Source of the DNA: an uncultured Clostridia bacterium
GTDB taxonomy: Bacteria > Bacillota > Clostridia > UMGS1810
Reading direction: 5' to 3'
DNA: 41,739 bases
Assembly: GCA_934454585.1 (NCBI GenBank)
Contig: CAKSFP010000024.1
Coordinates: 1-41,739, forward strand
Shown here: piece after piece, positions 8,006-16,098 of the stretch
Layout: every line of letters begins with the position of its first letter
How positions within the stretch are numbered: position 1 is the stretch's first letter
Program-made: the position numbers and the translations under genes
The notes under the pieces: generated by a model
What the model saw: only the letters and a program-made list of their open reading frames with translations
Told to the model about the DNA's origin: nothing
The model's database searches: none

Positions 8006-8829
8006 GCTTTGTTTTCAGCTCCTAACAGCTTGATTTTTGTCATGCCGAATTTTTTGACATTCTCTATAACATCTTTCATGAACAGGTCGATTGCAATGAG
8101 ATCTCTTGAAGTCTCAAACACCTTGTCCAGGAACGAACAGCACACATCCGTGCCGAAATTAATCTTCCTGATGCCTGCCGCAACAGCAGCCTTTATCTGA
8201 TCGTCCGGCACACCGGAACCGCCATGCAGAACCAAAGCTGCGCCTGTCGCCGACTTGATCGCCTTTATCCGCTCTATGTCGAGCACGGGAGCTTGTTTGT
8301 AGTGACCGTGAGCGGTGCCGACCATTATCGCAAGCGCCTTGACACCTGTTTCCTCAACAAATCTTTTTGCCTCTTCAACATCGGTGTATGCACTCATCTT
8401 CTCGTCGTTTACCGAGCCTATGTGACCCAGCTCGCCCTCAACGCCTATGCCGAGGTATGCACAGCGATCCGCAATCTTCTTTGTGAAAGCTATGTTCTCC
8501 TCAAGCGGCAGCATGGAGTTGTCCGTCATGATGCCCGTGCAGCCGTAGCGCAGCGCACGGGTAATCTCCATGTCGCCGGCACCGTGGTCGAGGTGAAAAC
8601 AGATCGGCACGGCGGCCTTCTGTGCGGCGGCAAGCACTATCGGCGCAAGGTAGTAAGCCTCTTTGCTTGCAAAAAGTCTGGAATATGTCTGAATGATTAT
8701 CGGCGCGTGCAGTTCCTCTGCCGCCTCAACAATACCCATGACCGTCTCCATGTTGTAAACATTAAATGCCGGAATGGCAAAATTGCCTTTCTCAGCAATT
8801 TCAAGTATCTCTGAAAATTCGACTATCAT
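8002..8829 (-). CDS. Class II fructose-bisphosphate aldolase family protein
   Basis: A 275-residue zinc-dependent aldolase (FbaA, GatY or IolJ type). The zinc and phosphate-site motifs are all visible: HLDHGAGDMEITRALRYG, MTDNSMLPLEENI, VEGELGHIGS, IMVGTAHGHYKQ, LVLHGGSGVPD and KINFGTDV. The family reversibly splits ketose 1-phosphates or bisphosphates into dihydroxyacetone phosphate and an aldehyde. The actual substrate depends on the two kinases in this operon. It is joined by ATGA overlaps to the Fe-S gene upstream (8826-8829) and to the PfkB kinase downstream. A housekeeping glycolytic role is less likely in this setting. Confidence 0.9.
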   Translation of the reverse strand: MIVEFSEILEIAEKGNFAIPAFNVYNMETVMGIVEAAEELHAPIIIQTYSRLFASKEAYYLAPIVLAAAQKAAVPICFHLDHGAGDMEITRALRYGCTGIMTDNSMLPLEENIAFTKKIADRCAYLGIGVEGELGHIGSVNDEKMSAYTDVEEAKRFVEETGVKALAIMVGTAHGHYKQAPVLDIERIKAIKSATGAALVLHGGSGVPDDQIKAAVAAGIRKINFGTDVCCSFLDKVFETSRDLIAIDLFMKDVIENVKKFGMTKIKLLGAENKA

Positions 8830-9911
8830 AGCAAAATCTCCTCTATTGTTTTAATATCAATGTCGTCCGGCTTAACCGATTTCATGATTTCATAATCACC
8901 GGGGCAGGCTGTCACAACAACCTTTGCACCCATGTTGCGCGCATTCATCCATCTGTCAAGCGCCACTTTCTTCATGACATCGGGCATATATTCATTCATA
9001 ATGAGGTTGCCGCCGAGCATGGTATCTTTTCTGTTGAGCAGCATTTCTCTGTTCTCTCCGCAAGAAGCGATTATTTCTCTGGCAGGCTCTGTTTCCTCAA
9101 GGTCTCTTGCAAGGTGAACCGGATCCTGGAATGTGTAGACATTCGCAGTCTTTGTCACTTTAAGTGCACCGCCCTTTACAAGTTCTGCGACAAACGATGT
9201 AAATGTCTTAACCTGAGCGGTCACATCTATTCCCCACTCCTTGTACTCACGCACAAACATCATTGCGTCCTCGGGAGTATAGCAGATTACCGTCTTGAAA
9301 CCATTTGCCGCATTTGCGGCTTTCATTGCCGCCTGTCTTGTCTCCTCGGCAGCACCGATGAGAAATTCGAGGTCATATGCGCTTGTAGGCTCGTCAGAAA
9401 GCATTGTGAACGATACACCGGCTTTATCGAGCAGTTTTGCCGCATTGGCAGCGTTTGCACCGCTCCTGTATGCCGCCTCTTTGCCGACAAAGAACAGCGT
9501 ATCTGTCTTTGCGGAGTGTTTCTTTATCTCGTCCGCAAGCACTGCATCTGTCTTTTCCGCACCGTAAGCGTTGCCGGTCTTTTCTATATTATCGAGCATT
9601 TTTTCAACATACGACGGAAGCTTGCCTTCCAGAGCGGCAACCAGACGCGCATCCTTTGTGAACGCAACCGGATCCCAGCCTGTGACACACTCCTTGACAC
9701 AAGCACCGCAGTATGCGCACTCATACACATTATCAACGATATCCGTACTGTATTCAACGCCTTCTCTTGCCACCAGTGCAAGTATCATGCCTCTTGCCCT
9801 TGCCGTATCTCTCTCCTGACCGGTCGCATTGCCGATAGGGCAGATGTGTCTGCACATCCAGCAAAAACGACACTGATCCATATGTTCTTTACTTTTTTGA
9901 GAAAATTGCAT
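8826..9911 (-). CDS. GlcF/GlpC-like (Fe-S)-binding oxidoreductase subunit
   Basis: A 361-residue protein with two N-terminal [4Fe-4S] motifs, CRFCWMCRHICP (about residues 14-25) and CAYCGACVKECV (about 69-80). The C-terminal half resembles the cysteine-rich region of HdrB/GlcF proteins but has lost the CCG cysteines: only DPVHLARDLEE and VTACPGDYEIM remain at the corresponding places. Such subunits take electrons from a FAD-dependent hydroxy-acid dehydrogenase. The gene for such a flavoprotein lies 17 bases upstream, and a fused ETF ends the operon, so a chain flavin to Fe-S to ETF is plausible. AGGT and TAAAG-type bases precede ATG 9911. The loss of the second cluster site is unusual. Confidence 0.82.
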   Translation of the reverse strand: MQFSQKSKEHMDQCRFCWMCRHICPIGNATGQERDTARARGMILALVAREGVEYSTDIVDNVYECAYCGACVKECVTGWDPVAFTKDARLVAALEGKLPSYVEKMLDNIEKTGNAYGAEKTDAVLADEIKKHSAKTDTLFFVGKEAAYRSGANAANAAKLLDKAGVSFTMLSDEPTSAYDLEFLIGAAEETRQAAMKAANAANGFKTVICYTPEDAMMFVREYKEWGIDVTAQVKTFTSFVAELVKGGALKVTKTANVYTFQDPVHLARDLEETEPAREIIASCGENREMLLNRKDTMLGGNLIMNEYMPDVMKKVALDRWMNARNMGAKVVVTACPGDYEIMKSVKPDDIDIKTIEEILL

Positions 9912-9928
9912 TTTTCTTTACCTCCCTA

Positions 9929-11347
9929 TTAAAGTCCCAGTTTGAACGGATTCATGATGCCGTTGGGGTCAAGCTGCTTTTTCAAACCTTCGAATACCTG
10001 CATTGCAGGGCCGTACTGTTCTTTCATAAGTCTGCCGAGCTTTATGCCCACACCATGGTGATCATTTACCACACCGCCGTTTGCAATGGCAGTTCTCACA
10101 CCGAGACTCCATATTGCATTGTGCAGTCTGAGTGCCTCATGCGGATCCTGAGGAGGATTGTCGACAATGAATCTGTCATAGATCATGCAGCCCCATTCAT
10201 ACCAGTGGGAGAAGTGTGCAATGAACTTAGCCATCGGGAAGTTTGTCTCAATTGCCTCTTTCATTGCCCAGTAGATGTTCTCTATCTTGTCGTACGGAGC
10301 TATGGTGTCCATGGTTCCGAACATCTGCGGCAGATCCATCATGTGACCGGGATAGAAGAATGTGATCTTCTCGTTCCACCACTTCTCGCCGTACTCTGAG
10401 CCAAGATCCTCTGCATGATATTTTGCAAAGGTGTCGAGCATGATTTTTTCCTCAACGGCAACAATCTCGCTCACGCCCTCTATTGCAAGGTTCATAAACG
10501 CACCGGGTTTTTCCACGCCGACAATCTTTTTGATGAGCGATGCGGTTTCCGCCTCATTGTACAGACGCATTACGGACGGTTTGAACTTCTGTAGCAGCTC
10601 TCTCGATGCCGAGAAAGCGTCGCTCATGTTCTTAAAGAGGAATCCGCGGAACTTGCGGACTTCCGGCTGATCGTAAATTCTCATCTGCGCCTTTGTCATT
10701 ATGCCGAGCGTTCCCTCGGAACCGATGAATATCTGGTTGAGGTCGGGGCCGGCAGCGTGCTTGGGAGCAGGTGAAGTCTCTATTATGTCACCGTTCGGCA
10801 GCACAACTTCCATCTGCAAAACCATATCGTCAATCTTGCCGTACTTTGTGGACACAACTCCTATACCCCTGTGTGCGAGAAATCCGCCGACGGTGGAACA
10901 GGTAAGTGATGACGGATAGTGCATTGTCGCATATCCTCTCTCGTTTGCCGCCCACTCAAGGTGCTTGTATATAGCGCCCGTGCCGCACTCTATGTACATG
11001 CTCTTTTCGTTGAAATCATATATTTTGTTCATGCGCTTTGTATCGAGGATGATGCCGCCGCAAACCGGGAGCGCACCGCCCTGGGTACCGCCGCCGCCGC
11101 CCCAGGTGGTAACGGGGATTTTGTAGTAGTTTGCTATCTTGAGCACATTGGAAACTTCCTTTGCGTCCTTGGGGGCAACCACCACATCAGCCTCGGGCAT
11201 ACGCAGACCGCGGTCTGCCCACATTCTCGACAGCCAGAAATAGTCTACACTGTGAGTGATTTTGTCAACTGTTCTCTCCGAGCAGTTTTCTCTGCCGACA
11301 GCGTCTTCAAGCTCTGTCAGCACCATGGTAAAAAGAAAATCGTTCAT
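9929..11347 (-). CDS. FAD-binding oxidase, GlcD/alkyl-DHAP synthase (VAO) family
   Basis: A 472-residue soluble flavoprotein. The FAD-binding domain is clear: VVAPKDAKEVSNVLKIANYY, VTTWGGGGGTQGGA, HYPSSLTCSTVGGFLAHRG, then FIGSEGTLGIMTKA. The C-terminal active-site region reads VNDHHGVGIKLGRL and ends with LKKQLDPNGIMNPFKLGL. The family oxidises 2-hydroxy acids (glycolate, D-lactate) or, in alkyl-DHAP synthase, uses the flavin for a non-redox exchange. Because it sits with a GlcF-like protein and an ETF, a dehydrogenase for a hydroxy acid or sugar acid is favoured. Electron-bifurcating lactate dehydrogenase, which uses ETF, is a precedent, but lactate as substrate is not shown. The gene lies 35 bases after the isomerase gene. 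Confidence 0.85.
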   Translation of the reverse strand: MNDFLFTMVLTELEDAVGRENCSERTVDKITHSVDYFWLSRMWADRGLRMPEADVVVAPKDAKEVSNVLKIANYYKIPVTTWGGGGGTQGGALPVCGGIILDTKRMNKIYDFNEKSMYIECGTGAIYKHLEWAANERGYATMHYPSSLTCSTVGGFLAHRGIGVVSTKYGKIDDMVLQMEVVLPNGDIIETSPAPKHAAGPDLNQIFIGSEGTLGIMTKAQMRIYDQPEVRKFRGFLFKNMSDAFSASRELLQKFKPSVMRLYNEAETASLIKKIVGVEKPGAFMNLAIEGVSEIVAVEEKIMLDTFAKYHAEDLGSEYGEKWWNEKITFFYPGHMMDLPQMFGTMDTIAPYDKIENIYWAMKEAIETNFPMAKFIAHFSHWYEWGCMIYDRFIVDNPPQDPHEALRLHNAIWSLGVRTAIANGGVVNDHHGVGIKLGRLMKEQYGPAMQVFEGLKKQLDPNGIMNPFKLGL

Positions 11348-11382
11348 AAGTTATCTCCATTCTCCGCCTTAAGGCGGTATTT

Positions 11383-12786
11383 TTATTCATTTATATCGTC
11401 ATACTCAAGCTCGGGTATAAACTTGCAGAACTCTCGCAGATTATGCGCATAATGTCCGTAAACCTCGCTCATGTGGTGGATATACGGTCCCTCTATAAGC
11501 TTGCGCTCAACCTTGGACATATCGTCAAACTCTGCCCACAGATATGTGCCGAATGTCTTGGGACCCTCCGTGGTGTGAAAATCTCCGCCAAGGAGAGTGT
11601 ATTTGCCGGCGTCCCCCTGGAATCTGGCTATGGTGTAATCGCCGTCCTTTGCAGGAAAACTTGGTTTTGTGTTGCAGAGCGTTGCGCGGACACCGTCTTT
11701 CTTCATGGAATACGGGAACGGTCCGCAATGCCACAGCAGCTCTGAGTTTTTATTCAACGGGTTCCTTGTGGTGAATTCACCGAAAAGCGGTTTGTATTCA
11801 CCCCTTGTTGCACACTGCAGCAAAGCCTGGCTCACCGCACCGTGAACATCGGATTCACACGCTACTATGTAACCCATATCATAAAGGATAGACATTGCCA
11901 GGCAAGGATTTGCGCCGAATGCCTGCGGCATGGATGTCCAGCACTCGGTCGAGAGCACATCGGCGTCGTTGTCCTCAAAGACTTCTATATATGCATACAC
12001 AAATGTGAGCATTTTTTTGAGCAGTTCATCGTCAAGTCCGGCAACATCATACTTGGTCTTAAGGTCGGCAACATCTTTTTCAAGCTGCGCGTCTTTTTCT
12101 TTGTAAAGCTTCTCAAGCTTTTGCGCCATTATCGTCATGTTGACGGTAGACAGGTTTATGCCGAATTTCTCAGTGAGCTCCAGTTCGTTGTACATAACGC
12201 TCTTGAATGGGTTCAGCCTTGTGCCGACCTGGGTTATGCGCAGCTTTTTGAAGTTCTTCACCATACAGGCAACAGAGAGGAAGTCCTTAAGTCCGTTTGC
12301 GAAGATTTCATCTTCAACAGGGCAATTTTCGATATATGAGAAAGGCACTTTGAGTCTGCGAAGCTGTTTGCTTATTGCAAAGAGTCCGCACTGCGAATCA
12401 GTGTATCTTGTGCCGTCCTCCTCGAACACCATGTCCTGAGGGCCCCACAGCAGCACAGGCAGATTCATCATCTTGGCTATCTGTCCGCAAGCCTCCTCGT
12501 TACCGAAGTTGCAATTGATGATGAATATAGCGTCCACGCCCTCAGCGTCGAATCTCTCCTTGACCTTGGCGCAGTCGGAATTTTCGCTTAGCAATCCTTC
12601 ATCGTTGAGCCATTCAAGGTCTACAAAGCTTGTTTTGTCGTCAGTGAAATTGTCCTTTATGTATTTGACAATTTTGTTCTTGTTTTCCACGGCGCTGGAC
12701 GGGCGGAAGATTCCCTGTCGCGTTGCTGCGTCCGCAAGCCATCTTCTCTCGGGCACAAGTCCGATTTTCAGTTTGTAATCAAGCAT
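11383..12786 (-). CDS. L-fucose/L-arabinose isomerase-family protein
   Basis: A 467-residue protein with the FucI/AraA fold. The expected metal ligands can be placed: Glu in STECWTSMPQAFG, Asp in CESDVHGAVSQ and His in GPYIHHMSEVYG. These enzymes interconvert aldoses and ketoses using Mn(II). Authentic FucI is nearer 590 residues and AraA about 500, so this is a shorter, uncharacterised branch and the sugar is unknown. It is the first gene of the operon, 44 bases from a strong promoter (-10 at 12830-12835), and has AAGGAGATGTAACA directly before ATG 12786. Palindromes in the promoter suggest repression by the divergent RpiR-type regulator. Confidence 0.82.
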   Translation of the reverse strand: MLDYKLKIGLVPERRWLADAATRQGIFRPSSAVENKNKIVKYIKDNFTDDKTSFVDLEWLNDEGLLSENSDCAKVKERFDAEGVDAIFIINCNFGNEEACGQIAKMMNLPVLLWGPQDMVFEEDGTRYTDSQCGLFAISKQLRRLKVPFSYIENCPVEDEIFANGLKDFLSVACMVKNFKKLRITQVGTRLNPFKSVMYNELELTEKFGINLSTVNMTIMAQKLEKLYKEKDAQLEKDVADLKTKYDVAGLDDELLKKMLTFVYAYIEVFEDNDADVLSTECWTSMPQAFGANPCLAMSILYDMGYIVACESDVHGAVSQALLQCATRGEYKPLFGEFTTRNPLNKNSELLWHCGPFPYSMKKDGVRATLCNTKPSFPAKDGDYTIARFQGDAGKYTLLGGDFHTTEGPKTFGTYLWAEFDDMSKVERKLIEGPYIHHMSEVYGHYAHNLREFCKFIPELEYDDINE

Positions 12787-12829
12787 TGTTACATCTCCTT
12801 ATAAAAAAGAAATTTTCATCGTTAACTGC

Positions 12830-12858
12830 ATTGTATCACATAATGAAAATAATTTCAA
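12830..12858 (-). promoter_or_regulatory. Promoter of the sugar operon
   Basis: Read on the minus strand: TTGAAA (12858-12853), a 17-base spacer ending in TGA, then TACAAT (12835-12830), an extended -10 layout. The -35 overlaps the palindrome at 12843-12856. Confidence 0.8.
12843..12856. promoter_or_regulatory. Putative RpiR operator 1
   Basis: TGAAAATAATTTCA is an inverted repeat covering the -35 and spacer of the sugar operon promoter. Binding there would block polymerase. TGAAA/TTTCA half-sites are typical of MurR/RpiR regulators. Confidence 0.6.
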
Positions 12859-12890
12859 TAGTTTTTTAATATTTTTTCAAAAAAATTTAT

Positions 12891-12917
12891 CCAAAATGAA
12901 AATTATTTTCATTTTGG
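12891..12917. promoter_or_regulatory. Perfect 27-bp palindrome, putative main RpiR operator
   Basis: Two perfect 13-base arms (CCAAAATGAAAAT and its complement) flank one central base. It lies midway between the two divergent promoters and contains the same TGAAAA/TTTTCA half-sites as the sites at 12843 and 12927. Confidence 0.7.
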
Positions 12918-12925
12918 CATATATC

Positions 12926-12954
12926 TTGAAAAATATTTTCATAAATGATATAAT
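12926..12954 (+). promoter_or_regulatory. Promoter of the rpiR-type gene with overlapping operator 3
   Basis: TTGAAA (12926-12931), 17 bases, TATAAT (12949-12954), with an extended TGA before the -10. A near-palindrome TGAAAAATATTTTCA (12927-12941) covers the -35, which points to autoregulation. The leader that follows is about 125 bases and has a small stem at 13006-13026 (GGAAC/GTTCC). Confidence 0.75.
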
Positions 12955-13088
12955 GGTTAAGTAAGGTTTATCTCAAAGGCTCGGCAAAACGACACAAACA
13001 CATCCGGAACAGTCACGGACCGTTCCTTACCGCGAATACAGTCGATGTTCATCAAACATCACTCATTCATAACGAAAGGAAAAATATC

Positions 13089-13925
13089 ATGCAAAGCACA
13101 CACATGAAAATTAAAATGTACTACAGCGACATGAGCAAAGCGGAAAAACGCATCGCCGACTGGCTCGCCGCAAACCCGGGCGAGATAATCCCCCTGTCCA
13201 TTGTAGAACTGGCGGAAAAATGCGAATGCAGTGAGGCAACGATAGTCCGTTTTGCCAAACACCTGGGTTTTTCGGGATATCAGGGACTCAAGATCTCCCT
13301 CGCCCAGGAACAGGGCACAAAAATCGTCAATGACGACATAACGGGAAAAGAAACTTGCTACGAAATCTACGAAAAGGTGTGCAACGACATATATATGTCG
13401 CTCGAAAAAACAAAAAAGTCGCTGAGCGCCGACAACCTGGCAAAGGCGGCGGACGCCCTTATGAGCGCAAACAAAATAGTCATCTTCGGTCTTGGCAACT
13501 CTGCTTCGGTGGCGGTTGACGCAAGCCACAAGCTGATGAGAGTAGGCTGCAATGCTATGGCATATACTGACAGCCATATGCAGGCTATTGCCGCGTCCCA
13601 TCTCAAAATCGGCGATGTCGCCATAGGCATATCACACTCCGGCTCATCAATAGACATTGTGGATTCAGTAAAAATTGCAAAAAAAGGCGGTGCAACCGCC
13701 ATATGCATCACATCCAAGGGGAAATCACCGTTGTTTAAGGCATCGGACATAGCTCTGTGCACCGATGCCGACGAAACGCGCTACAGCATACTTGCGCTCA
13801 ATTCGCGAATAGCTCAGCTCGCCATCATAGATTCGCTCTACACATACATAGTGATTCACGCCGACGAGAAATCTATCGAGGCAATAAAAGCGACGGAACA
13901 GGCACTGCTCGGAAAGAAATATTGA
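13089..13925 (+). CDS. MurR/RpiR-family transcriptional regulator
   Basis: A 278-residue regulator. Residues 1 to about 80 form the RpiR helix-turn-helix domain (MSKAEKRIADWLAANPGEII, then SIVELAEKCECSEATIVRFA, then HLGFSGYQGLKISLA). Residues 110-250 form a SIS sugar-phosphate-binding domain (KIVIFGLGNSASVAVDAS, GDVAIGISHSGSSIDIVDSV, GATAICITSKGKSPL). The family senses phosphosugars and represses or activates the matching catabolic genes. It is divergent from the sugar operon, and three TGAAA-TTTCA palindromes lie between them, so this operon is its likely target. GAAAGGA sits eight bases before ATG 13089. The effector is probably a phosphorylated intermediate of the pathway (inference). Confidence 0.9.
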   Translation: MQSTHMKIKMYYSDMSKAEKRIADWLAANPGEIIPLSIVELAEKCECSEATIVRFAKHLGFSGYQGLKISLAQEQGTKIVNDDITGKETCYEIYEKVCNDIYMSLEKTKKSLSADNLAKAADALMSANKIVIFGLGNSASVAVDASHKLMRVGCNAMAYTDSHMQAIAASHLKIGDVAIGISHSGSSIDIVDSVKIAKKGGATAICITSKGKSPLFKASDIALCTDADETRYSILALNSRIAQLAIIDSLYTYIVIHADEKSIEAIKATEQALLGKKY

Positions 13926-13950
13926 CTTTTTTCTCACAACAATGTACAAT
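13922..13950 (+). promoter_or_regulatory. Promoter of the exonuclease III gene
   Basis: TTGACT (13922-13927), 17 bases, TACAAT (13945-13950). The -35 overlaps the stop codon of the regulator gene, so exonuclease III can be transcribed on its own. Confidence 0.7.
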
Positions 13951-13992
13951 ATATGCATGTTGATTTTCTATAAACAGAGAGCGAGTGAAAAT

Positions 13993-14739
13993 ATGAAATT
14001 TATATCATGGAATGTAAACGGGCTGCGCGCATGCCTGCAAAAAGGCTTTGAAGGTTTTTTTGCATCTGCGGATGCGGATATATTCTGTATACAGGAGACA
14101 AAGCTGCAGGCGGATCAGATGCCGTTTTTCCCTCAGGGATATCACACATACCTTAGCTGCGCCGAGAAGAAGGGCTATTCCGGCACGGCAGTTTTCTCGA
14201 AAAGCGAGCCGATATCGGTCACATACGGAATAGACGGCAAATACTATGACGAAGGCAGAGTGATAACCCTGGAGTTTGACGACATCTATCTGGTGAACTG
14301 CTATGTGCCGAACGCTCAGCCGGAGCTTAAGCGACTGGCATACCGCATGGAGTTTGAGGACGACATGAGGGCGTACCTGTCGGAACTTGCGGCGAAAAAA
14401 TCCGTGGTTTACTGCGGCGATCTGAATGTGGCTCACAACGAAATAGACCTTAAAAACCCCAAGACCAACCACGGCAACCCGGGATTTTCCGATGAAGAAA
14501 GAGGCAAGTTTACCGACTTGATCACCGCCGGATTCACCGACACTTTCCGCACGCTCTATCCCGATACCGAGGGAGCATACTCCTGGTGGTCATACCGATT
14601 TCACGCAAGGGAGAAAAACGCCGGATGGAGAATAGATTACTTTGTGGTGTCAAACGATCTTGCAGACAAAATAAAATCGGCAACGATATATTCCGATGTC
14701 TTCGGCAGCGACCACTGCCCTGTGGGACTGGAAATATGA
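13993..14739 (+). CDS. xth: Exodeoxyribonuclease III (AP endonuclease)
   Basis: A 248-residue DNA repair nuclease of full family length. Catalytic motifs of the Xth/ExoA family are intact: MKFISWNVNGLRA, DIFCIQETKLQ, YSGTAVFSK, VNCYVPNAQ, YCGDLNVAHNEIDL, GWRIDYFVVSND and, at the end, SDVFGSDHCPVGL. It cuts the DNA backbone at abasic sites and trims 3' blocks in base excision repair in the cytoplasm. The frame extends to ATG 13942, but ATG 13993 begins exactly at the conserved N-terminus; GAGCGAG is a weak binding site before it. B. subtilis calls its homologue exoA. It converges with argF, with a structured repeat between them. Confidence 0.93.
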   Translation: MKFISWNVNGLRACLQKGFEGFFASADADIFCIQETKLQADQMPFFPQGYHTYLSCAEKKGYSGTAVFSKSEPISVTYGIDGKYYDEGRVITLEFDDIYLVNCYVPNAQPELKRLAYRMEFEDDMRAYLSELAAKKSVVYCGDLNVAHNEIDLKNPKTNHGNPGFSDEERGKFTDLITAGFTDTFRTLYPDTEGAYSWWSYRFHAREKNAGWRIDYFVVSNDLADKIKSATIYSDVFGSDHCPVGLEI

Positions 14740-14745
14740 TAAAAA

Positions 14746-14775
14746 CGGGTCGATGTTGGCATCGATCCCTACCGC
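14746..14775. repeat. GC-rich intergenic palindrome (dispersed family)
   Basis: GGGTCGATG/CATCGATCCC followed by CTACCGC, directly after the exonuclease III stop. The trailing CCTACCG is shared with copies at 4013-4096 and 28533-28560. Confidence 0.5.
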
Positions 14776-14796
14776 ACGGACAAAAAATTGCACAAA

Positions 14797-14890
14797 GGCT
14801 CGGAGGTATATATTTTATTTTGGCTCGCTCAGACAGCAGTGCAGTGGCGCTGAACTCGCTCGCTCAAAATAAAATACACACCTCCGAGCC
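14797..14890. repeat. 94-bp hairpin element H1 (arms plus conserved core)
   Basis: The arms at 14797-14822 and 14865-14890 pair almost fully (GGCTCGGAGGT at one end, ACCTCCGAGCC at the other); the mismatches become G-U pairs if the minus strand is transcribed. The core 14832-14859 is shared, inverted, with the element at 26361-26543. It lies between convergent xth and argF and may end argF transcripts, though a T-tract is lacking. Confidence 0.75.
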
Positions 14891-14908
14891 ACATACAAAT
14901 TTCCGGAT

Positions 14909-15826
14909 TTAAGCCATGCACATTGCCATAACAGCCTTTTGCGCATGGAGACGGTTCTCCGCCTCGTCGAATATCACGGACTGCGGTCCGTCGATAACCT
15001 CCGCAGCCACCTCGTATCCGCGGTATGCCGGCAGACAATGCAGGAATATCGCGTCGTCTGCCGCAGTTTTCATCCTGTCCGCCGACACCTGATATCCGCC
15101 GAAAATTTTTATTCTCTCCTGTTTCTCGTCCTCCTGGCCCATGCTTACCCAGGTGTCAGTGATGACAACATCCGCACCGGCAATAGCCCTGTCGGGGTCG
15201 TTGGATATATCCACAACCGAGCCGACTTTCTTCGCCTCGGCAATAGAGCGCTCCGTAACGGTCGCATCGCACTCATAGCCGACAGGTGTGGCAACCGAGA
15301 TGTTCACTCCCAGTTTTGAGCAGCCGTAGAGCAGTGAGTTTGAAATGTTGTTGCCGTCGCCGACATAGGCAAGGTTGATTCCCTCAAGTCTGCCCTTGTG
15401 CTCATATATGGTCTGGAAATCCGCGAGAATCTGACACGGATGCAGCAGATCGGTGAGACCGTTGATAACGCTTATTGTGCCGAATTTTGCAAAATCTTCG
15501 ACATCGCTGTGAGCATAGGTACGAATCATCACGCCGTCAAGAAATCTCGACAAAACATTTGCCGTGTCGTAGATGCTCTCTCCCCTGCCGAGCTGAATAT
15601 CGTGATTGGATAGAAACAAAGCCTGACCGCCGAGCTGATACATGCCAACTTCAAACGACACACGCGTTCTTGTGGACGACTTGGTGAAAATCATGCCGAG
15701 GGATTTGCCCTTGAGCAGATGGTGAGTTCTGCCGGCCTTGTTGTCGGCTTTAAGCTTTATCGCAAGCCTAAGAATATCCTCAATTTCATCTTTTGAGCAG
15801 TCGTAAAGACTGATTAAACTTTTCAT
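14909..15826 (-). CDS. argF: Ornithine carbamoyltransferase
   Basis: A 305-residue enzyme of normal length that makes citrulline from ornithine and carbamoyl phosphate in arginine synthesis. The carbamoyl-phosphate motif is KSSTRTRVSFEVGMYQLGG, followed by the carbamoyl-phosphate-site region LLHPCQILADFQT, the ornithine-site stretch DTWVSMGQEDE and the catalytic HCLPAYRG. The motif order and the SMG loop favour OTC over aspartate or N-acetylornithine transcarbamoylases. ATG 15826 has AGAGGT eight bases upstream; a longer frame to 15907 runs through the promoter and is rejected. It stands alone, so arginine-pathway neighbours are elsewhere. A catabolic ArcB role cannot be excluded, but no arc genes are present. 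Confidence 0.93.
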   Translation of the reverse strand: MKSLISLYDCSKDEIEDILRLAIKLKADNKAGRTHHLLKGKSLGMIFTKSSTRTRVSFEVGMYQLGGQALFLSNHDIQLGRGESIYDTANVLSRFLDGVMIRTYAHSDVEDFAKFGTISVINGLTDLLHPCQILADFQTIYEHKGRLEGINLAYVGDGNNISNSLLYGCSKLGVNISVATPVGYECDATVTERSIAEAKKVGSVVDISNDPDRAIAGADVVITDTWVSMGQEDEKQERIKIFGGYQVSADRMKTAADDAIFLHCLPAYRGYEVAAEVIDGPQSVIFDEAENRLHAQKAVMAMCMA

Positions 15827-15878
15827 ATCGGTTGACCTCTCTTTATAATTATTCGCATTTTTTCTTGTTTCGTGTATA

Positions 15879-15907
15879 ATTATACAACCGTTGCGCGCAA
15901 AATGCAA
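15879..15907 (-). promoter_or_regulatory. Promoter of argF
   Basis: Minus strand: TTGCAT (15907-15902), 17 bases, TATAAT (15884-15879). It ends 53 bases before ATG 15826. An AT-rich stretch downstream weakly resembles an ArgR half-site, too poorly to call. Confidence 0.7.
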
Positions 15908-15990
15908 TATGCATAGCAGACAAAAAATGAAAACTTATAAATATTTTTTTGCAAATTGCATATAATACGAATGTAATCGATTGCAACACA

Positions 15991-16037
15991 AAGAGGGGCG
16001 CAGGTGCGGCGAGGCAATGCGCGCCCCTCTTTTTTTG
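15991..16037 (+). terminator. Strong stand-alone terminator, perhaps of a tiny transcript
   Basis: AAGAGGGGCGC pairs with GCGCCCCTCTT around a loop of about 20 bases and is followed by seven or more Ts. No gene precedes it on the plus strand, but TATAAT occurs at 15961-15966, about 30 bases upstream. The whole unit would make an RNA of roughly 65 bases. No clear -35 is visible. Otherwise the gap 15908-16166 holds only the promoter of the next gene. Confidence 0.6.
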
Positions 16038-16098
16038 CAGACTGTTTACGATAAATTTCGTTTTTTATAATAAAACGGCTTTCACCACGCGCAAATTA

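Noticed and set aside
6313..8829. A genuine myo-inositol (iol) operon
   Set aside because: IolB-, IolC- and IolJ-like genes occur, but iolA, iolD, iolE and iolG are absent and other genes point elsewhere.
8826..11347. Naming the pair as lactate or glycolate dehydrogenase
   Set aside because: Family membership is clear, but the substrate is not visible in the sequence.
12961..13088. Riboswitch in the leader of the rpiR-type gene
   Set aside because: Only one short stem (13006-13026) and no known riboswitch motif; no terminator or sequestered ribosome binding site.
15841..15870. ArgR operator before argF
   Set aside because: Only a half-site resemblance (AATTATTCG); below what I would call.
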